Assembly (NCBI GenBank): GCA_046538735.1
Contig: JBKHII010000047.1
Span: forward strand, 1-25,335
Source of the DNA: SLST01 sp046538735
GTDB taxonomy: Bacteria; Spirochaetota; Spirochaetia; DSM-27196; SLST01
Reading direction: 5' to 3'
DNA: 25,335 nt
Shown here: positions 14,959 to 23,738 of the stretch, piece by piece
Layout of the letters: every line of letters starts with the position of its first letter
Numbering within the stretch: position 1 is the stretch's first letter
Made by a program: the position numbers and the translations under genes
The notes under the pieces: model-generated
What the model saw: the letters and a program-made list of their open reading frames with translations, nothing else
Told to the model about the DNA's origin: nothing
The model's database searches: none

Positions 14959-14987
14959 AGTCTACGACGACAGCATCGCAACGGCAA
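14959..14987 (-). promoter_or_regulatory. Promoter of the dus-pcm-THUMP operon, leaderless type
   Basis: On the minus strand TTGCCG (14987-14982) and TAGACT (14964-14959) are spaced by 17 bases. The GTG start lies six bases past the -10 box, at the expected transcription start. Confidence 0.5.
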
Positions 14988-15001
14988 ACGTAGCCGTTTG
15001 C
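14984..15001. promoter_or_regulatory. Perfect inverted repeat (operator candidate) between divergent promoters
   Basis: GCAAACG (14984-14990) and CGTTTGC (14995-15001) form a perfect 7-4-7 dyad. Each arm overlaps the -35 box of one of the two divergent promoters, the ideal position for a dimeric repressor acting on both. A second, overlapping dyad (AACGGC 14980-14985 and GCCGTT 14993-14998) is also present. No regulator gene adjoins. Confidence 0.5.
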
Positions 15002-15026
15002 ACGTCGTTCGGTTGTGCTGTACGAT
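14998..15026 (+). promoter_or_regulatory. Promoter of the ABC exporter operon, very short leader
   Basis: TTGCAC (14998-15003) and TACGAT (15021-15026) are spaced by 17 bases. The ATG at 15040 is 13 bases past the -10 box, giving a leader of about six or seven bases with no Shine-Dalgarno. Confidence 0.5.
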
Positions 15027-15039
15027 TATCACACCGCCT

Positions 15040-16890
15040 ATGAAAACGATTTCACCCCACCCTCCGCGAGAAACCAGTCGATTCACGTTCCGGAAGATGA
15101 TCGAAGGGCTGGACGTGATCGCTCGCGTGAGTCGCATGACGCTCCACTACCCCGCGCGTATGGTGGCCGCACTCTCGGCGCTCGTCGTGGCCGTCGTCTT
15201 CCAGCTCTATATCCCGGAGTATCTCGGGCAGGCGGTGGACAACGCCTACGGCATGCTCAGCCAATCGGGCGGCGGCGACGTCGCCACCGCCCGGCGCGCG
15301 CTCGTCGCCACGGGGGCGCTCCTGTTCGGCGCAAGCGTGCTACGCGGGCTCTTCACAATGCTGCACAACTACCTTGGCGAGGCCGTAGGGCAGCATATCG
15401 GCTACGAACTGCGCATTGCGATCTACGACAAGATCCAGCGGCTCGACTTCCGGTACCACGACCACGCGCACAGCGGCGACCTCATCACGCGCGGAATGCT
15501 CGACGTGGAGGGTGTTCGCCTCTTCGTGAACACCGGCATCAAGCGGCTGATCTTCCTCGCGATGCTCATCGGAATCGGCGCGTACCGGCTCATCTCGGCG
15601 GACTGGGCGCTCGGCCTGCTCGCGCTTAGCTTCGTTCCCTTCGTGGGGTGGCGCGCGATCGACGCGCGCCTCTCGCTGCGCGAGAGCTGGCACCGGCTCC
15701 AGGAGCGGCTCTCCTACCTCACGCGGGTCATGGAGGAGAACCTCCAGGGCATCCGCGTCGTACGCGCGTTCGCGGCGCAGCGCTACGAGCTCTCCAAGTT
15801 CGACGAGGCGACCGACCAGGCGCGCGAGATTACCTCCGACCGCATCCGAACTCGCGTCGCGAACGGCACCACGATGACCTTCGCGTTCTACGTCTCGATG
15901 GGACTCGTCCTCTTCTTCGGCGGCCGGAGCACGCTCGCCGGAGAGATCACGGTGGGACGACTCACCGAGTTCCTGGCGTATATGACGGTACTCCAGATGC
16001 CGGTGCGCCAGCTCGGCCTGCTCGTGAACTCGTTCGCACGAGCGACCACCTCGGGAGAGCGCCTCTTCTCGGTGCTCGACGAAGAGCCGGACATCAAGGA
16101 CAAGGCCGACGCGAAACCGCTTCAGGTCGAGAACGCGGTGCTCGAGTTCGACCGCGTGGGCTTCTCCTACCGCCTCGGCGACGAGGAGGTTCCCGTCCTC
16201 TCGGACGTGAGCTTCCGGGTTCGTCGTGGCCGGACGCTCGGAATCGTAGGACCTCCTGGAGCCGGCAAATCGACGATCGCTCACCTGGTCCCCCGCTTCT
16301 ACGACGTCACCGCGGGGCGCATCACGATCGACGGCCAGGACATCCGCGACGTCACGCTCAAGTCGCTGCGCTCGGCGGTGAGCGTCATTCAACAGGACAT
16401 CTTCCTCTTCACCGCGGGAATCGTGAACAACGTCGCGTACGGCGACCCGTGGGCGGATCGCGACCGAATCGTGAGCGCCACGAACACGGCCCAGCTCCAC
16501 AGCTACATCGACAACCTGCCGCGCAAGTACGACACGCTCGTGGGAGAGCGAGGCGTCTCGCTCTCGGGCGGGCAGCGGCAGCGGCTCGTGATCGCGCGAG
16601 CCCTGCTGATAGAGCCGTGGATCCTCATCTTCGACGACTCGACCGCGGCAATCGACGCGGCGACCGAGCAGCGTATCCTCTCGTCGCTGCGGGAGCGGTC
16701 GGCGGATTCGGTCGCGATCATCATCTCGCACCGGCTCAGCTCGCTGATGCACGCGGACGAGATCCTCTTCGTTGACGGCGGTCGCGTGGTGGAGCGGGGC
16801 ACGCACGACGAGCTCCTTGCGCTCGGGGGTCGCTACGCAGCGCTCTATGAACTACAGTCGAACCCGGTCGACGAAGGCTTCCTGGAGTAA
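15040..16890 (+). CDS. ABC exporter half-transporter with a degenerate ATPase site (subunit A)
   Basis: The 616-aa protein has six membrane helices in its N-terminal half (about 40-350) and a C-terminal ATPase domain, the type IV (MsbA-like) exporter plan. Motifs are Walker A GPPGAGKST (404-412), Q-loop VIQQDIFLF, signature LSGGQRQR (508-515), Walker B ILIFDDSTAAID with Asp533 where the catalytic Glu belongs, and the switch His in ISHRLSS. The Asp marks the degenerate half of a heterodimeric exporter, like TM287 of Thermotoga or its drug-exporting relatives. The partner begins two bases downstream. The frame runs open far upstream, but ATG at 15040 sits right after the promoter and starts the natural N-terminus. 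Substrates may be drugs, lipids or peptides. Confidence 0.93.
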   Translation: MKTISPHPPRETSRFTFRKMIEGLDVIARVSRMTLHYPARMVAALSALVVAVVFQLYIPEYLGQAVDNAYGMLSQSGGGDVATARRALVATGALLFGASVLRGLFTMLHNYLGEAVGQHIGYELRIAIYDKIQRLDFRYHDHAHSGDLITRGMLDVEGVRLFVNTGIKRLIFLAMLIGIGAYRLISADWALGLLALSFVPFVGWRAIDARLSLRESWHRLQERLSYLTRVMEENLQGIRVVRAFAAQRYELSKFDEATDQAREITSDRIRTRVANGTTMTFAFYVSMGLVLFFGGRSTLAGEITVGRLTEFLAYMTVLQMPVRQLGLLVNSFARATTSGERLFSVLDEEPDIKDKADAKPLQVENAVLEFDRVGFSYRLGDEEVPVLSDVSFRVRRGRTLGIVGPPGAGKSTIAHLVPRFYDVTAGRITIDGQDIRDVTLKSLRSAVSVIQQDIFLFTAGIVNNVAYGDPWADRDRIVSATNTAQLHSYIDNLPRKYDTLVGERGVSLSGGQRQRLVIARALLIEPWILIFDDSTAAIDAATEQRILSSLRERSADSVAIIISHRLSSLMHADEILFVDGGRVVERGTHDELLALGGRYAALYELQSNPVDEGFLE

Positions 16891-16892
16891 CC

Positions 16893-18803
16893 ATGTCATC
16901 CCATCGCAGCATCCGAGAAGAGTTTCACGACTACGAGATACCGAGGGAGGAGCGACCGCCGCTCGCGGTCGTGGGGTCGCAAATCAGCCGAGACGAAGAG
17001 CTCTTCGGCCGCGCCTTCGACCCGCACATCCTGCGCCGGTTTCTCCCCTTCGTGAAGCCGTATCGCACGCAGCTCGCGCTCGCCCTCGTGGGCGTGCTGC
17101 TCTTCACCGCGACGCAGCTCGCCGTCCCGATCGTGATCGGCACGACGATCGACGGCGCGCTCCTCGGCGGCGACGGGAGCCGGACGGCGCTTACGATCGC
17201 CGCGGCGGTCTTCGCGCTTGTGATCCTCGTGAACTACGGTGCCAACTACATCCAGGAACGGCTCGCGAGCGAGGTCGGCGAGCGCGTGCTGTTCGACGTC
17301 AGGCGCGCGATGTTCGCGCACCTCCAGCGGATCTCGCTCTCGTTCATGGACAAGACCGAGGTCGGCCGGCTCATGTCGCGGCTACAGGGCGACGTTCATG
17401 CGCTCCAGCAGTTCCTCGAGTCTTCGATCTTCGCGGTCGGCGACGTCGTTCTCCTGACCGGCATCGTCGTGGTGCTCCTCGCGCTGCACGTGGAGCTCGG
17501 CCTCCTGACGCTCGCGATCGTTCCGATTCTCTTCGTGGTTCGCTTCGTCTGGCTGCCGCGCGCCCGGAAGGCGTTCATCGCCGCGCGCCACGCGAGCTCA
17601 ACGACGAACGGCGCGCTCGCAGAGGGCATCAACGGCGTCCGCACGATCCAGGCGATGGCGCGCGAGGACACGAACTACGTCCTGTTCGACGACAAGGCCA
17701 AGGCGAACCTGGACGCGCAGCTTCGCGGCACGAGATTCGCGCAGATCATGATCCCGATCGTGGACACGCTCACCGGTGTCGCGATGGCGGTCGTCGTGAT
17801 CGTGGGCGGCTCGATGGTCCTCGACCGGACGCTCGCGCTCGGCGTCATGGTCACCTTCATCTTCTACGTCCAGCGCTTCTTCGCTCCGATCCGATCGATC
17901 ACGATGCAGTACAGCATCATGCAGCGAGCGATGGCGTCCGGACACCGCATTTTCGAGGTCTTGGATGTGGACGTTGATGTTGACGACAAACCGGGCGCAC
18001 ACGACCTCACGAATATCGACGGGAGGATCGAGTTCCGGAACGTCACCTTCGGGTACGAGCCGGACCGCCCGATCCTCAGGGACATCAGCTTCACGGTGAA
18101 CCCGGGCGAGACGGTCGCGCTCGTGGGCCCAACGGGCTCCGGGAAGACGAGCCTCACGGCGCTCGCGCACCGATTCTACGACGTGTGGGACGGTCGGATC
18201 CTCATAGACGGGCACGACGTGCGCGACGTCACGCAGGAGTCGCTCGGCCGGAACATCGCGATGGTCCTCCAGGAGCCGTTCCTCTTCACAGGCACCATTC
18301 TCGAGAACATCCGCTACCGAACGACCGACGCGACGATGGACCGGATCGTGGAAGCGACGCGCGCAGTCGGCGTCCACGACTCGATCGCAGCGCTGCCGGA
18401 CGGGTACGATACGGTGCTCGAGCAAGGTGGCGGCAACCTCTCTCAGGGTCAGCGGCAGCTGATCAGCTTCGCGCGCGCGCTCGTCGCGGACGCGAAGATC
18501 CTCGTGCTGGACGAGGCGACCGCGAACATCGACAGCTACACCGAGAAGCTGATCCAGAAGGCGCTGAAGCGTCTCCTGCAGAACCGAACCGGTCTCGTGA
18601 TCGCGCACCGCCTCTCTACGATCCGCGGATCGGATCGAATCGTCGTCCTCCAGGATGGTCGGATCGTAGAGACCGGCACGCACGACGAGCTGATGGACAA
18701 GCACGGCCTGTACGCGAAACTCTACTCGATGAACTATGCCTCGTTCGACGACATCCCGGACGAGTTGATCAGCGAGGTTCGGTCGGACGAATCGAGCACG
18801 TAA
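16893..18803 (+). CDS. ABC exporter half-transporter with the consensus Walker B (subunit B)
   Basis: The 636-aa partner also has six membrane helices (about 45-340) after a roughly 40-residue cytoplasmic N-terminal tail containing an elbow helix. The ATPase domain has Walker A GPTGSGKTS (412-420), Q-loop VLQEPFLF, a variant signature LSQGQRQL (516-523), Walker B ILVLDEATANID with catalytic Glu541, and the switch His in IAHRLST. The LSQGQ signature paired with an intact Glu is the TM288-like pattern, complementary to subunit A, so one of the two ATP sites should be hydrolytic and the other mostly regulatory. GGAG overlapping the stop of subunit A provides its ribosome binding site, keeping the two subunits in step. 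Confidence 0.93.
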   Translation: MSSHRSIREEFHDYEIPREERPPLAVVGSQISRDEELFGRAFDPHILRRFLPFVKPYRTQLALALVGVLLFTATQLAVPIVIGTTIDGALLGGDGSRTALTIAAAVFALVILVNYGANYIQERLASEVGERVLFDVRRAMFAHLQRISLSFMDKTEVGRLMSRLQGDVHALQQFLESSIFAVGDVVLLTGIVVVLLALHVELGLLTLAIVPILFVVRFVWLPRARKAFIAARHASSTTNGALAEGINGVRTIQAMAREDTNYVLFDDKAKANLDAQLRGTRFAQIMIPIVDTLTGVAMAVVVIVGGSMVLDRTLALGVMVTFIFYVQRFFAPIRSITMQYSIMQRAMASGHRIFEVLDVDVDVDDKPGAHDLTNIDGRIEFRNVTFGYEPDRPILRDISFTVNPGETVALVGPTGSGKTSLTALAHRFYDVWDGRILIDGHDVRDVTQESLGRNIAMVLQEPFLFTGTILENIRYRTTDATMDRIVEATRAVGVHDSIAALPDGYDTVLEQGGGNLSQGQRQLISFARALVADAKILVLDEATANIDSYTEKLIQKALKRLLQNRTGLVIAHRLSTIRGSDRIVVLQDGRIVETGTHDELMDKHGLYAKLYSMNYASFDDIPDELISEVRSDESST

Positions 18804-18814
18804 AGGAGGCGCCC

Positions 18815-20083
18815 ATGCGAGAGACGTTCACGAGGGATCTTCAGTACGCCAAATTCTCCGCGTACGGCTTCCTCAAGAACCTCAGGTTCTTTGAGCCGTT
18901 CATGGTGCTCTTTCTGCTCGAGCAGGGGATCGGATTCCTGCAGGTGGGCATGCTCTACGCGATTCGCGAGATCGCAGTGAACGTCCTGGAGATCCCGACC
19001 GGCGCGGTCGCCGACGCGCTCGGCCGCAGGCGTACGATGATCGCGTCGTTCGGGAGCTATCTGCTCTCCTTCGTCGCATTCTGGTTCGGATCGTCCATGC
19101 TTCACTTCGTTGGAGCGATGCTCCTCTTCTCATTCGGCGAGGCGTTTCGGACGGGAACGCACAAGGCAATGATCTTCGCGCACCTCCGCCTGCGCGGCCT
19201 CGAGCGGCTCGGCAACGACTACTACGGGCATACCCGCTCGTGGTCGCAGGCCGGCTCCGCCGTCTCGGCGCTGATCGCCGCCGCCATCGTCTTCGGCGCC
19301 GGGAACTACCGCTCGGTCTTCCTCTTTTCGATGATCCCCTACGTGCTCGACCTGGTGCTCATGACGACCTACCCGAAGGAGCTCGACGGCACGACCGGAA
19401 CCTTCCAGTCGAGCGCGATCGGAGAAAACCTCCGAGCGATCGGTGCAGGGCTCCGAGAGACGGTACGAAGGCCGGGCGCCGCCCGCTCGGTCTTCAGCGC
19501 CGCTTCCTTCGCGGGGCTCTTCAAAGGGACCAAGGACTATCTCCAGCCGATGATCGCGGCGCTTGCGCTCTCCGTCCCCTTCGCCCCGGATCTCGCGATC
19601 GAACGGCGCGAGGCGCTGCTCATCGGCATCGCGTACAGCGTCGTCTACGCGGTGACCTCGGTCGCCTCCCGCCACTCCGCTCGCGTCGCGGCGAAGTTCG
19701 GACCGCCCGGCCGCGCGCTCAACTGGCAGCTCGCGATCGGCCTCCTCCTCGCCACGGGTGCCGGCGTGAGCCGATGGCTCGCACTGCCGGTCCTCCCGGT
19801 GGTGCTCTTCATGGGGATGTACGTACTTCAGAACCTGCGGCAGCCGGTCGGCGTCGCGTGCGTCTCCGGTCGAGTCCCTGAATCGGTCCTCGCGACGGTT
19901 CTCTCCGCGCAGTCGCAACTACAGAGTCTCTTCGCGGCGCTTACGGCCTTCGCCGTGGGTGCCGTGGCCGAAGCCGCGGGCGGCAACGTGGGCCCCGGGA
20001 TCCTGGCCGTCGGGCTCGTTGCGGCCGTCTGCGTGCCGTTTCTCTGGATCCGGGTGAGCGCCGGCGAGTGTCCTGCGCGGTAA
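18815..20083 (+). CDS. Major facilitator superfamily transporter
   Basis: The 422-aa protein has about 12 membrane helices and the MFS motif A between helices 2 and 3, GAVADALGRRRTM (63-75). The two halves are split by a cytoplasmic loop near residues 190-230. It should be a proton-driven permease of the inner membrane; substrate unknown. ATG at 18815 is chosen because a full AAAGGAGG (18802-18809) lies five bases upstream and overlaps the stop of ABC subunit B. The open frame extends far upstream inside the ABC gene but is meaningless there. As third gene of the exporter operon it may be an efflux pump with related substrates; that is inference from context. Confidence 0.88.
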   Translation: MRETFTRDLQYAKFSAYGFLKNLRFFEPFMVLFLLEQGIGFLQVGMLYAIREIAVNVLEIPTGAVADALGRRRTMIASFGSYLLSFVAFWFGSSMLHFVGAMLLFSFGEAFRTGTHKAMIFAHLRLRGLERLGNDYYGHTRSWSQAGSAVSALIAAAIVFGAGNYRSVFLFSMIPYVLDLVLMTTYPKELDGTTGTFQSSAIGENLRAIGAGLRETVRRPGAARSVFSAASFAGLFKGTKDYLQPMIAALALSVPFAPDLAIERREALLIGIAYSVVYAVTSVASRHSARVAAKFGPPGRALNWQLAIGLLLATGAGVSRWLALPVLPVVLFMGMYVLQNLRQPVGVACVSGRVPESVLATVLSAQSQLQSLFAALTAFAVGAVAEAAGGNVGPGILAVGLVAAVCVPFLWIRVSAGECPAR

Positions 20084-20098
20084 GGGACGCGCCGCGAC

Positions 20099-20437
20099 TC
20101 ACGAACCCGCGGACCCGGCGAAGTCGGCCGCGGTCAAGATCGGGTAGACCTCGTACGCCGGCTCTTCGTACGGGTGAGCCGCGACCAACGCGTCGAGCGC
20201 GGCTCGAACGGACTCGTCACGACAGATCATCTCCACGCGAAGCTCCGATACCCGCTCCACGACACCTTCTCGACCGAGAACGGGCGAGCTGCCGGGCAAG
20301 GGCCGGAACTGCCCGGTACCGAGTGTCTCCCACGAGCACGAATCGTAGTTGCGAAACCGTCCCGCGCCCGCGGAGAAGAGCGCGCGCTTCACCGCCTCCG
20401 CGTGCTCCTCAGGCACGAATACGACGAGCTTGTGCAT
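20099..20437 (-). CDS. Stand-alone NIF3-insert (YqfO/CutA-like) domain protein
   Basis: The 112-aa protein matches the domain inserted in YqfO-type NIF3 proteins and found alone in many bacteria: HKLVVFVPEEHAEAVKRAL (2-20), AGRFRNYDSCSWETLGTG (26-42), FRPLPGS and the hallmark HPYEEPAYEVYP (88-99). The fold is PII/CutA-like and usually trimeric; the role is unknown, though metal or nucleotide binding has been proposed. The dinuclear-metal catalytic half of NIF3 is absent. ATG at 20437 gives the family N-terminus; the frame extends 24 codons upstream without similarity. A TATCAT box (20449-20444) lies six bases ahead and no Shine-Dalgarno is seen. It converges on the MFS gene with 15 bases between. 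Confidence 0.88.
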   Translation of the reverse strand: MHKLVVFVPEEHAEAVKRALFSAGAGRFRNYDSCSWETLGTGQFRPLPGSSPVLGREGVVERVSELRVEMICRDESVRAALDALVAAHPYEEPAYEVYPILTAADFAGSAGS

Positions 20438-20656
20438 GGGGCCATGATACGGCGCAGACCCGTCCGCGGCCGGCCTCGCCGGCTTGACGCTCCACATCAC
20501 TCGGCGCACACCCTTTGAGCATCATGATCGCGAGATGGATTCTGATCGCGCTCGCCGCGCCTCTTCGGATTCAAGGACGACCTGGAGGCCTACCTGCCGG
20601 CGACCGAGCGATAGCCGCCGGAGCGGCACGCCGGTCCGCGCGGCCGTTGGGTCCGG
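20438..20656. other. 219-bp gap with small hairpins and no confident gene
   Basis: Between the NIF3-like gene and the aldo/keto reductase stop I see no convincing gene. It holds a GCCGGC-CTC-GCCGGC hairpin (20469-20483), a GCCGC-CGGA-GCGGC hairpin (about 20604-20617) that could end the reductase transcript, and a short plus-strand stretch (20524-20604) that reads like a protein fragment only if one base is removed. The -10-like TATCAT for the NIF3-like gene is at 20449-20444 on the minus strand. Confidence 0.4.
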
Positions 20657-21667
20657 TCATCGCTTCTTCGCGATCGCCTGGAGACGAACCGCGTCGCGCG
20701 GCCACTCCATCGCCTCGGGATACGGGACTCGCGGCGCGGAGACGTCCGTGAGGCGCCGGAGCGCGGTGTCCGGCATCCTCCACTCGGCGGCCTTCAGATT
20801 CGTCTCCAGGTGCGCGAGCGTTCGCGCTCCCACGATCACGGACGACACGAGCGACTGTTCGAGAAGCCAGCGAATCGCGGTCTCCGCAGGGCTCTTGTCG
20901 AGCTCGGCGGCGACGGAGAGGAGCGCGGCGAGCGTCTCGTCCGCGTTGGGCGCGAAGAACGACTCGGGAAAGACCCATCCCTCCTCGGAACGCGTGCCGG
21001 GCTTCCTGCGTTCGCCCGGTCGGTACTTGCCCGAGAGGAAGCCGCCGGCGAGCGGGCCCCACGTGACGACGCCGAGCCCCTTGCGCTCGCACACCGGAAG
21101 AACGTCGACCTCGATGTCCCGCACTACAAGACTGTACTGCGGCTGGTGACAGACGAACCGGGCGAGCCCGTTCGCCTCCGAGGTCCAGAGCGCCTCCACG
21201 AGCCGCCACGCCTCGTAGTTGCTGCACGCGATGTATCGCACCTTGCCCTGATGCACGAGATCGTCCACCGCGCGGAGCATCTCCTCAAGCGGAGTGTGCT
21301 GGTCCACGTGATGGATATAGTAGATGTCCACGTGGTCGGTTCCCAAACGACGGAGGCTTCCTTCTATCGCCTGCATGATGTGATACCGCGACATTCCCGA
21401 GTCGTTCGGCCCGGTGCCCATTGGGTTGTAGAACTTCGTCGCGAGCACCACGTCGTCTCGTCGCGAGCCGAGCGCCTTCCCGAGGATCGTCTCCGACCGC
21501 GAGTCGGCGTACGAGTTCGCGGTGTCGAAGAAGGTGACTCCCGCGTCCAGCGCGCGGTCCACCATCCGTTGCGCCTCCGTCTCATCCGTCCCGTGCCCGA
21601 AGGTCATCGTGCCGAGACAGAGCTCCGATACGCGCAGTCCCGAGCGGCCAAGCAGTCGATACTCCAT
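20657..21667 (-). CDS. Aldo/keto reductase
   Basis: The 336-aa protein is a TIM-barrel NADPH-dependent oxidoreductase reducing aldehydes or ketones. The catalytic tetrad is visible: Asp48 and Tyr53 in FFDTANSYADS (46-56), Lys78 in ATKFY (76-80) and His119 or His120 in YYIHH (116-120). Cofactor-binding segments GPLAGGFLSGKY and SSVIVGARTLAHLETNLKA follow. It is closest in feel to the YghZ/Kvbeta-like group that starts MEYRLLGRSGLRVSELCLGTM-type; the natural substrate is unknown. ATG at 21667 has GGGAGGA three bases upstream. The gene lies 30 bases after the copper ATPase on the same strand but has its own promoter candidate. Confidence 0.93.
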   Translation of the reverse strand: MEYRLLGRSGLRVSELCLGTMTFGHGTDETEAQRMVDRALDAGVTFFDTANSYADSRSETILGKALGSRRDDVVLATKFYNPMGTGPNDSGMSRYHIMQAIEGSLRRLGTDHVDIYYIHHVDQHTPLEEMLRAVDDLVHQGKVRYIACSNYEAWRLVEALWTSEANGLARFVCHQPQYSLVVRDIEVDVLPVCERKGLGVVTWGPLAGGFLSGKYRPGERRKPGTRSEEGWVFPESFFAPNADETLAALLSVAAELDKSPAETAIRWLLEQSLVSSVIVGARTLAHLETNLKAAEWRMPDTALRRLTDVSAPRVPYPEAMEWPRDAVRLQAIAKKR

Positions 21668-21684
21668 GCGTCCTCCCTGCGACC

Positions 21685-21713
21685 ATTATGCACGCGGTCA
21701 GGAGGCGGGTGAA
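21685..21713 (-). promoter_or_regulatory. Possible promoter of the aldo/keto reductase gene
   Basis: On the minus strand TTCACC (21713-21708, inside the ATPase 3' end) and CATAAT (21690-21685) are spaced by 17 bases. The leader would be about ten bases and carries GGGAGGA. Confidence 0.45.
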
Positions 21714-23692
21714 GCCGACGCGAGTTCCTCTCGCCTCACGCGCAGCAGTCTGGCGTTGATCGCGACGATTACCGTGGAGAGCGACATGAGGATCGCGCCA
21801 ACCTCCGGAGAGAGAACGATTCCGGCGCCGTACAGAACGCCGGCGGCGAGCGGGATCGCGACGACGTTGTAGCCGGTCGCCCAGATGAGGTTCTGCACCA
21901 TCTTGCGGTAGGTCGCCCGGCCGAAGACTATGAGCGCGGTGATGTCGAGCGGATTCGAGTTCACCAGGACGATATCGGCGGTGGCGGCGGCCACGTCCGT
22001 GCCGCTGCCCACGGCGATGCCGATCTGCGCCTGCGCGAGCGCCGGCGAGTCGTTCACCCCGTCGCCGGTCATGGCGACGTACTCGCCTCGCTCCTGGAGC
22101 TCCTTCACCTTGTCCTGCTTCTCGTCGGGCAGCACCTCGGCGAAGTAGCCGTCCATCCCGAGCTCCTCGGCGACCGCCTGTGCGGTCTCTTCGTTGTCGC
22201 CGGTCAGCATCCAGCACTTGATACCGCGCCGGTGAAGCTCTTCGATCGCGCGGTACGACTCGTCGCGGATCGTGTCCGAGAGCGCGACCGAGCCCAGCAC
22301 ACGGTCGCCCTCGGTCACGAAGACGCGCGTGACGCCGCCTTCACTCGTGACACCTGCCGGCACCTCGAGACCGAGCTCCTCGAGGAAGCCTGGACTCGCC
22401 ACCCGAACCTTCGTGCCGTCTACGGTGCCTTCCACGCCGCGCCCCTTCACCGCGCGAAACTCCTCGGCCGATGGTATGTCGTGCCCGTCGCGCTTCGCGC
22501 GCGTAACGACCGCCTTCGCGATCGGGTGCTCCGACTGCGCCTCGAGCGCTGCGGCGAGCCCGAGCACGCGAGCCTCGTCAACGCCGTCCGAGTGAACGTC
22601 GACCTTGCTCACCTCGAACGTCCCGTGGGTCAAGGTGCCGGTCTTGTCGAAGACGACCGCCGTGATCTTCCGCGCGTTCTCGAAGGCGGTGCGGTTGCGG
22701 ATGAGCAGACCGTTCTGCGCCGACTTGGAGGTGGACACGGCGACCACCAGCGGAATCGCGAGCCCGAGCGCGTGCGGACAGGTAATCACCATCACCGTCG
22801 CCATGCGGGCGATCGAGAACTGAAGGTCCCGTCCCGCGACGAGCCAAGCGGCGAGGGTGGCGAGCCCGACGGTGATCGCGACGACGGTGAGCCAGAACGC
22901 CGCCCGATCGGAAAGCGCCTGCGTGCGGCTCTTCGCCTCCTGAGCCTCGCGCACCATTGAAATGACCTTCGAGAGGTACGACTCCTCTCCTGCGCCCTCG
23001 ACCGTGAGCTCGAGCGAGCCGTCGCCGTTGATCGACCCGCCGATGAGCCTATCGCCGGACTGCTTGTGGACCGGCTTCGACTCGCCGGTCAGCATCGACT
23101 CGTCAACGTAGCTCTCGCCGGTCGCGATCGAGCCGTCGGACGGTATCTTCTCCCCCGGCTTGATCACGAGAAGGTCGCCCGACTCGATGCGGGAGAGTGG
23201 GACGTCCTCCACCTCGCCGTCTGCACGCTTCCGGTGCGCGGTGTCCGGCATGAGCTGTGCGAGCTTCTCGAGCGCGGATGACGCGCTCAACACGGAAGCC
23301 ATCTCGATCCAGTGCCCGGCGAGCATGACCGCGATCAACGTCGCGAGCTCCCAGTAGAAGACGCTCCCTTCGAGCCCGAACGTGACCGCCGCGCTGTAGG
23401 CGTAGGCAACGGTGATCGCAAGCCCGATGAGCGTCATCATGCCCGGGTTGCGCCGGCGGAGCTCGTCCACCAGTCCGCTCAGGAACGGCCATCCGCCGTA
23501 GGCGAAGACGATCGTGGAGAGACCAAACACGACCCACGGCGCACCCGGAAACGTGAAGCTGTATCCGAGTGCGGACTGAATCAGGTCGGACAGCGCGAGG
23601 ATCGGAAGAGAGAGGACGACCGTCGCGAAGAAACGTCTGCGGAAGTCCCGGATCATCATCCGGTGGTGATCGGTGTGAGACGTGTCGTGCAT
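21698..23692 (-). CDS. copB: Copper/silver-exporting P1B-type ATPase, CPH (CopB) type
   Basis: The 664-aa pump exports copper (Cu+ or Cu2+) or silver across the inner membrane using ATP. It has an N-terminal His-rich tail (HDTSHTDHHR, residues 2-11) and no CxxC metal-binding domain. Diagnostic motifs are TGES in the actuator, the membrane metal site Cys305-Pro306-His307 (CPH, the P1B-3 signature), DKTGTLT with phosphorylated Asp349, SEHPIAKA, TGDNEETAQ and GDGVNDSPALAQA. The last helices (NVVAIPLAAGVLYG, MSLSTVIVAINA) fit copper pumps. Length is near the CopB norm. No copper regulator (CueR, CsoR, CopY) or chaperone gene is in the window. The ATG at 23692 is preceded by G-rich sequence but no clear Shine-Dalgarno. 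Confidence 0.93.
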   Translation of the reverse strand: MHDTSHTDHHRMMIRDFRRRFFATVVLSLPILALSDLIQSALGYSFTFPGAPWVVFGLSTIVFAYGGWPFLSGLVDELRRRNPGMMTLIGLAITVAYAYSAAVTFGLEGSVFYWELATLIAVMLAGHWIEMASVLSASSALEKLAQLMPDTAHRKRADGEVEDVPLSRIESGDLLVIKPGEKIPSDGSIATGESYVDESMLTGESKPVHKQSGDRLIGGSINGDGSLELTVEGAGEESYLSKVISMVREAQEAKSRTQALSDRAAFWLTVVAITVGLATLAAWLVAGRDLQFSIARMATVMVITCPHALGLAIPLVVAVSTSKSAQNGLLIRNRTAFENARKITAVVFDKTGTLTHGTFEVSKVDVHSDGVDEARVLGLAAALEAQSEHPIAKAVVTRAKRDGHDIPSAEEFRAVKGRGVEGTVDGTKVRVASPGFLEELGLEVPAGVTSEGGVTRVFVTEGDRVLGSVALSDTIRDESYRAIEELHRRGIKCWMLTGDNEETAQAVAEELGMDGYFAEVLPDEKQDKVKELQERGEYVAMTGDGVNDSPALAQAQIGIAVGSGTDVAAATADIVLVNSNPLDITALIVFGRATYRKMVQNLIWATGYNVVAIPLAAGVLYGAGIVLSPEVGAILMSLSTVIVAINARLLRVRREELASASPAS

Positions 23693-23738
23693 GGGGCCCC
23701 CGCGACGAAGCTATCCGCGGGCACGCCCCCGACACATA

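Noticed and set aside
15340..16806. A 488-codon minus-strand open frame opposite ABC subunit A
   Set aside because: Antisense to membrane and ATPase domains with perfect motifs; no recognisable protein features.
18815..20083. A start for the MFS gene far upstream at 18185
   Set aside because: That frame runs inside the ABC ATPase domain and is Arg-rich. The AAAGGAGG site fixes the start at 18815.
20524..20604. Possible small gene remnant: MIARWILIALAA in one frame and FGFKDDLEAYLPATER in the next
   Set aside because: Joining them needs a one-base deletion, there is no Shine-Dalgarno and no family match. It may be chance; a comparison with relatives would settle it.
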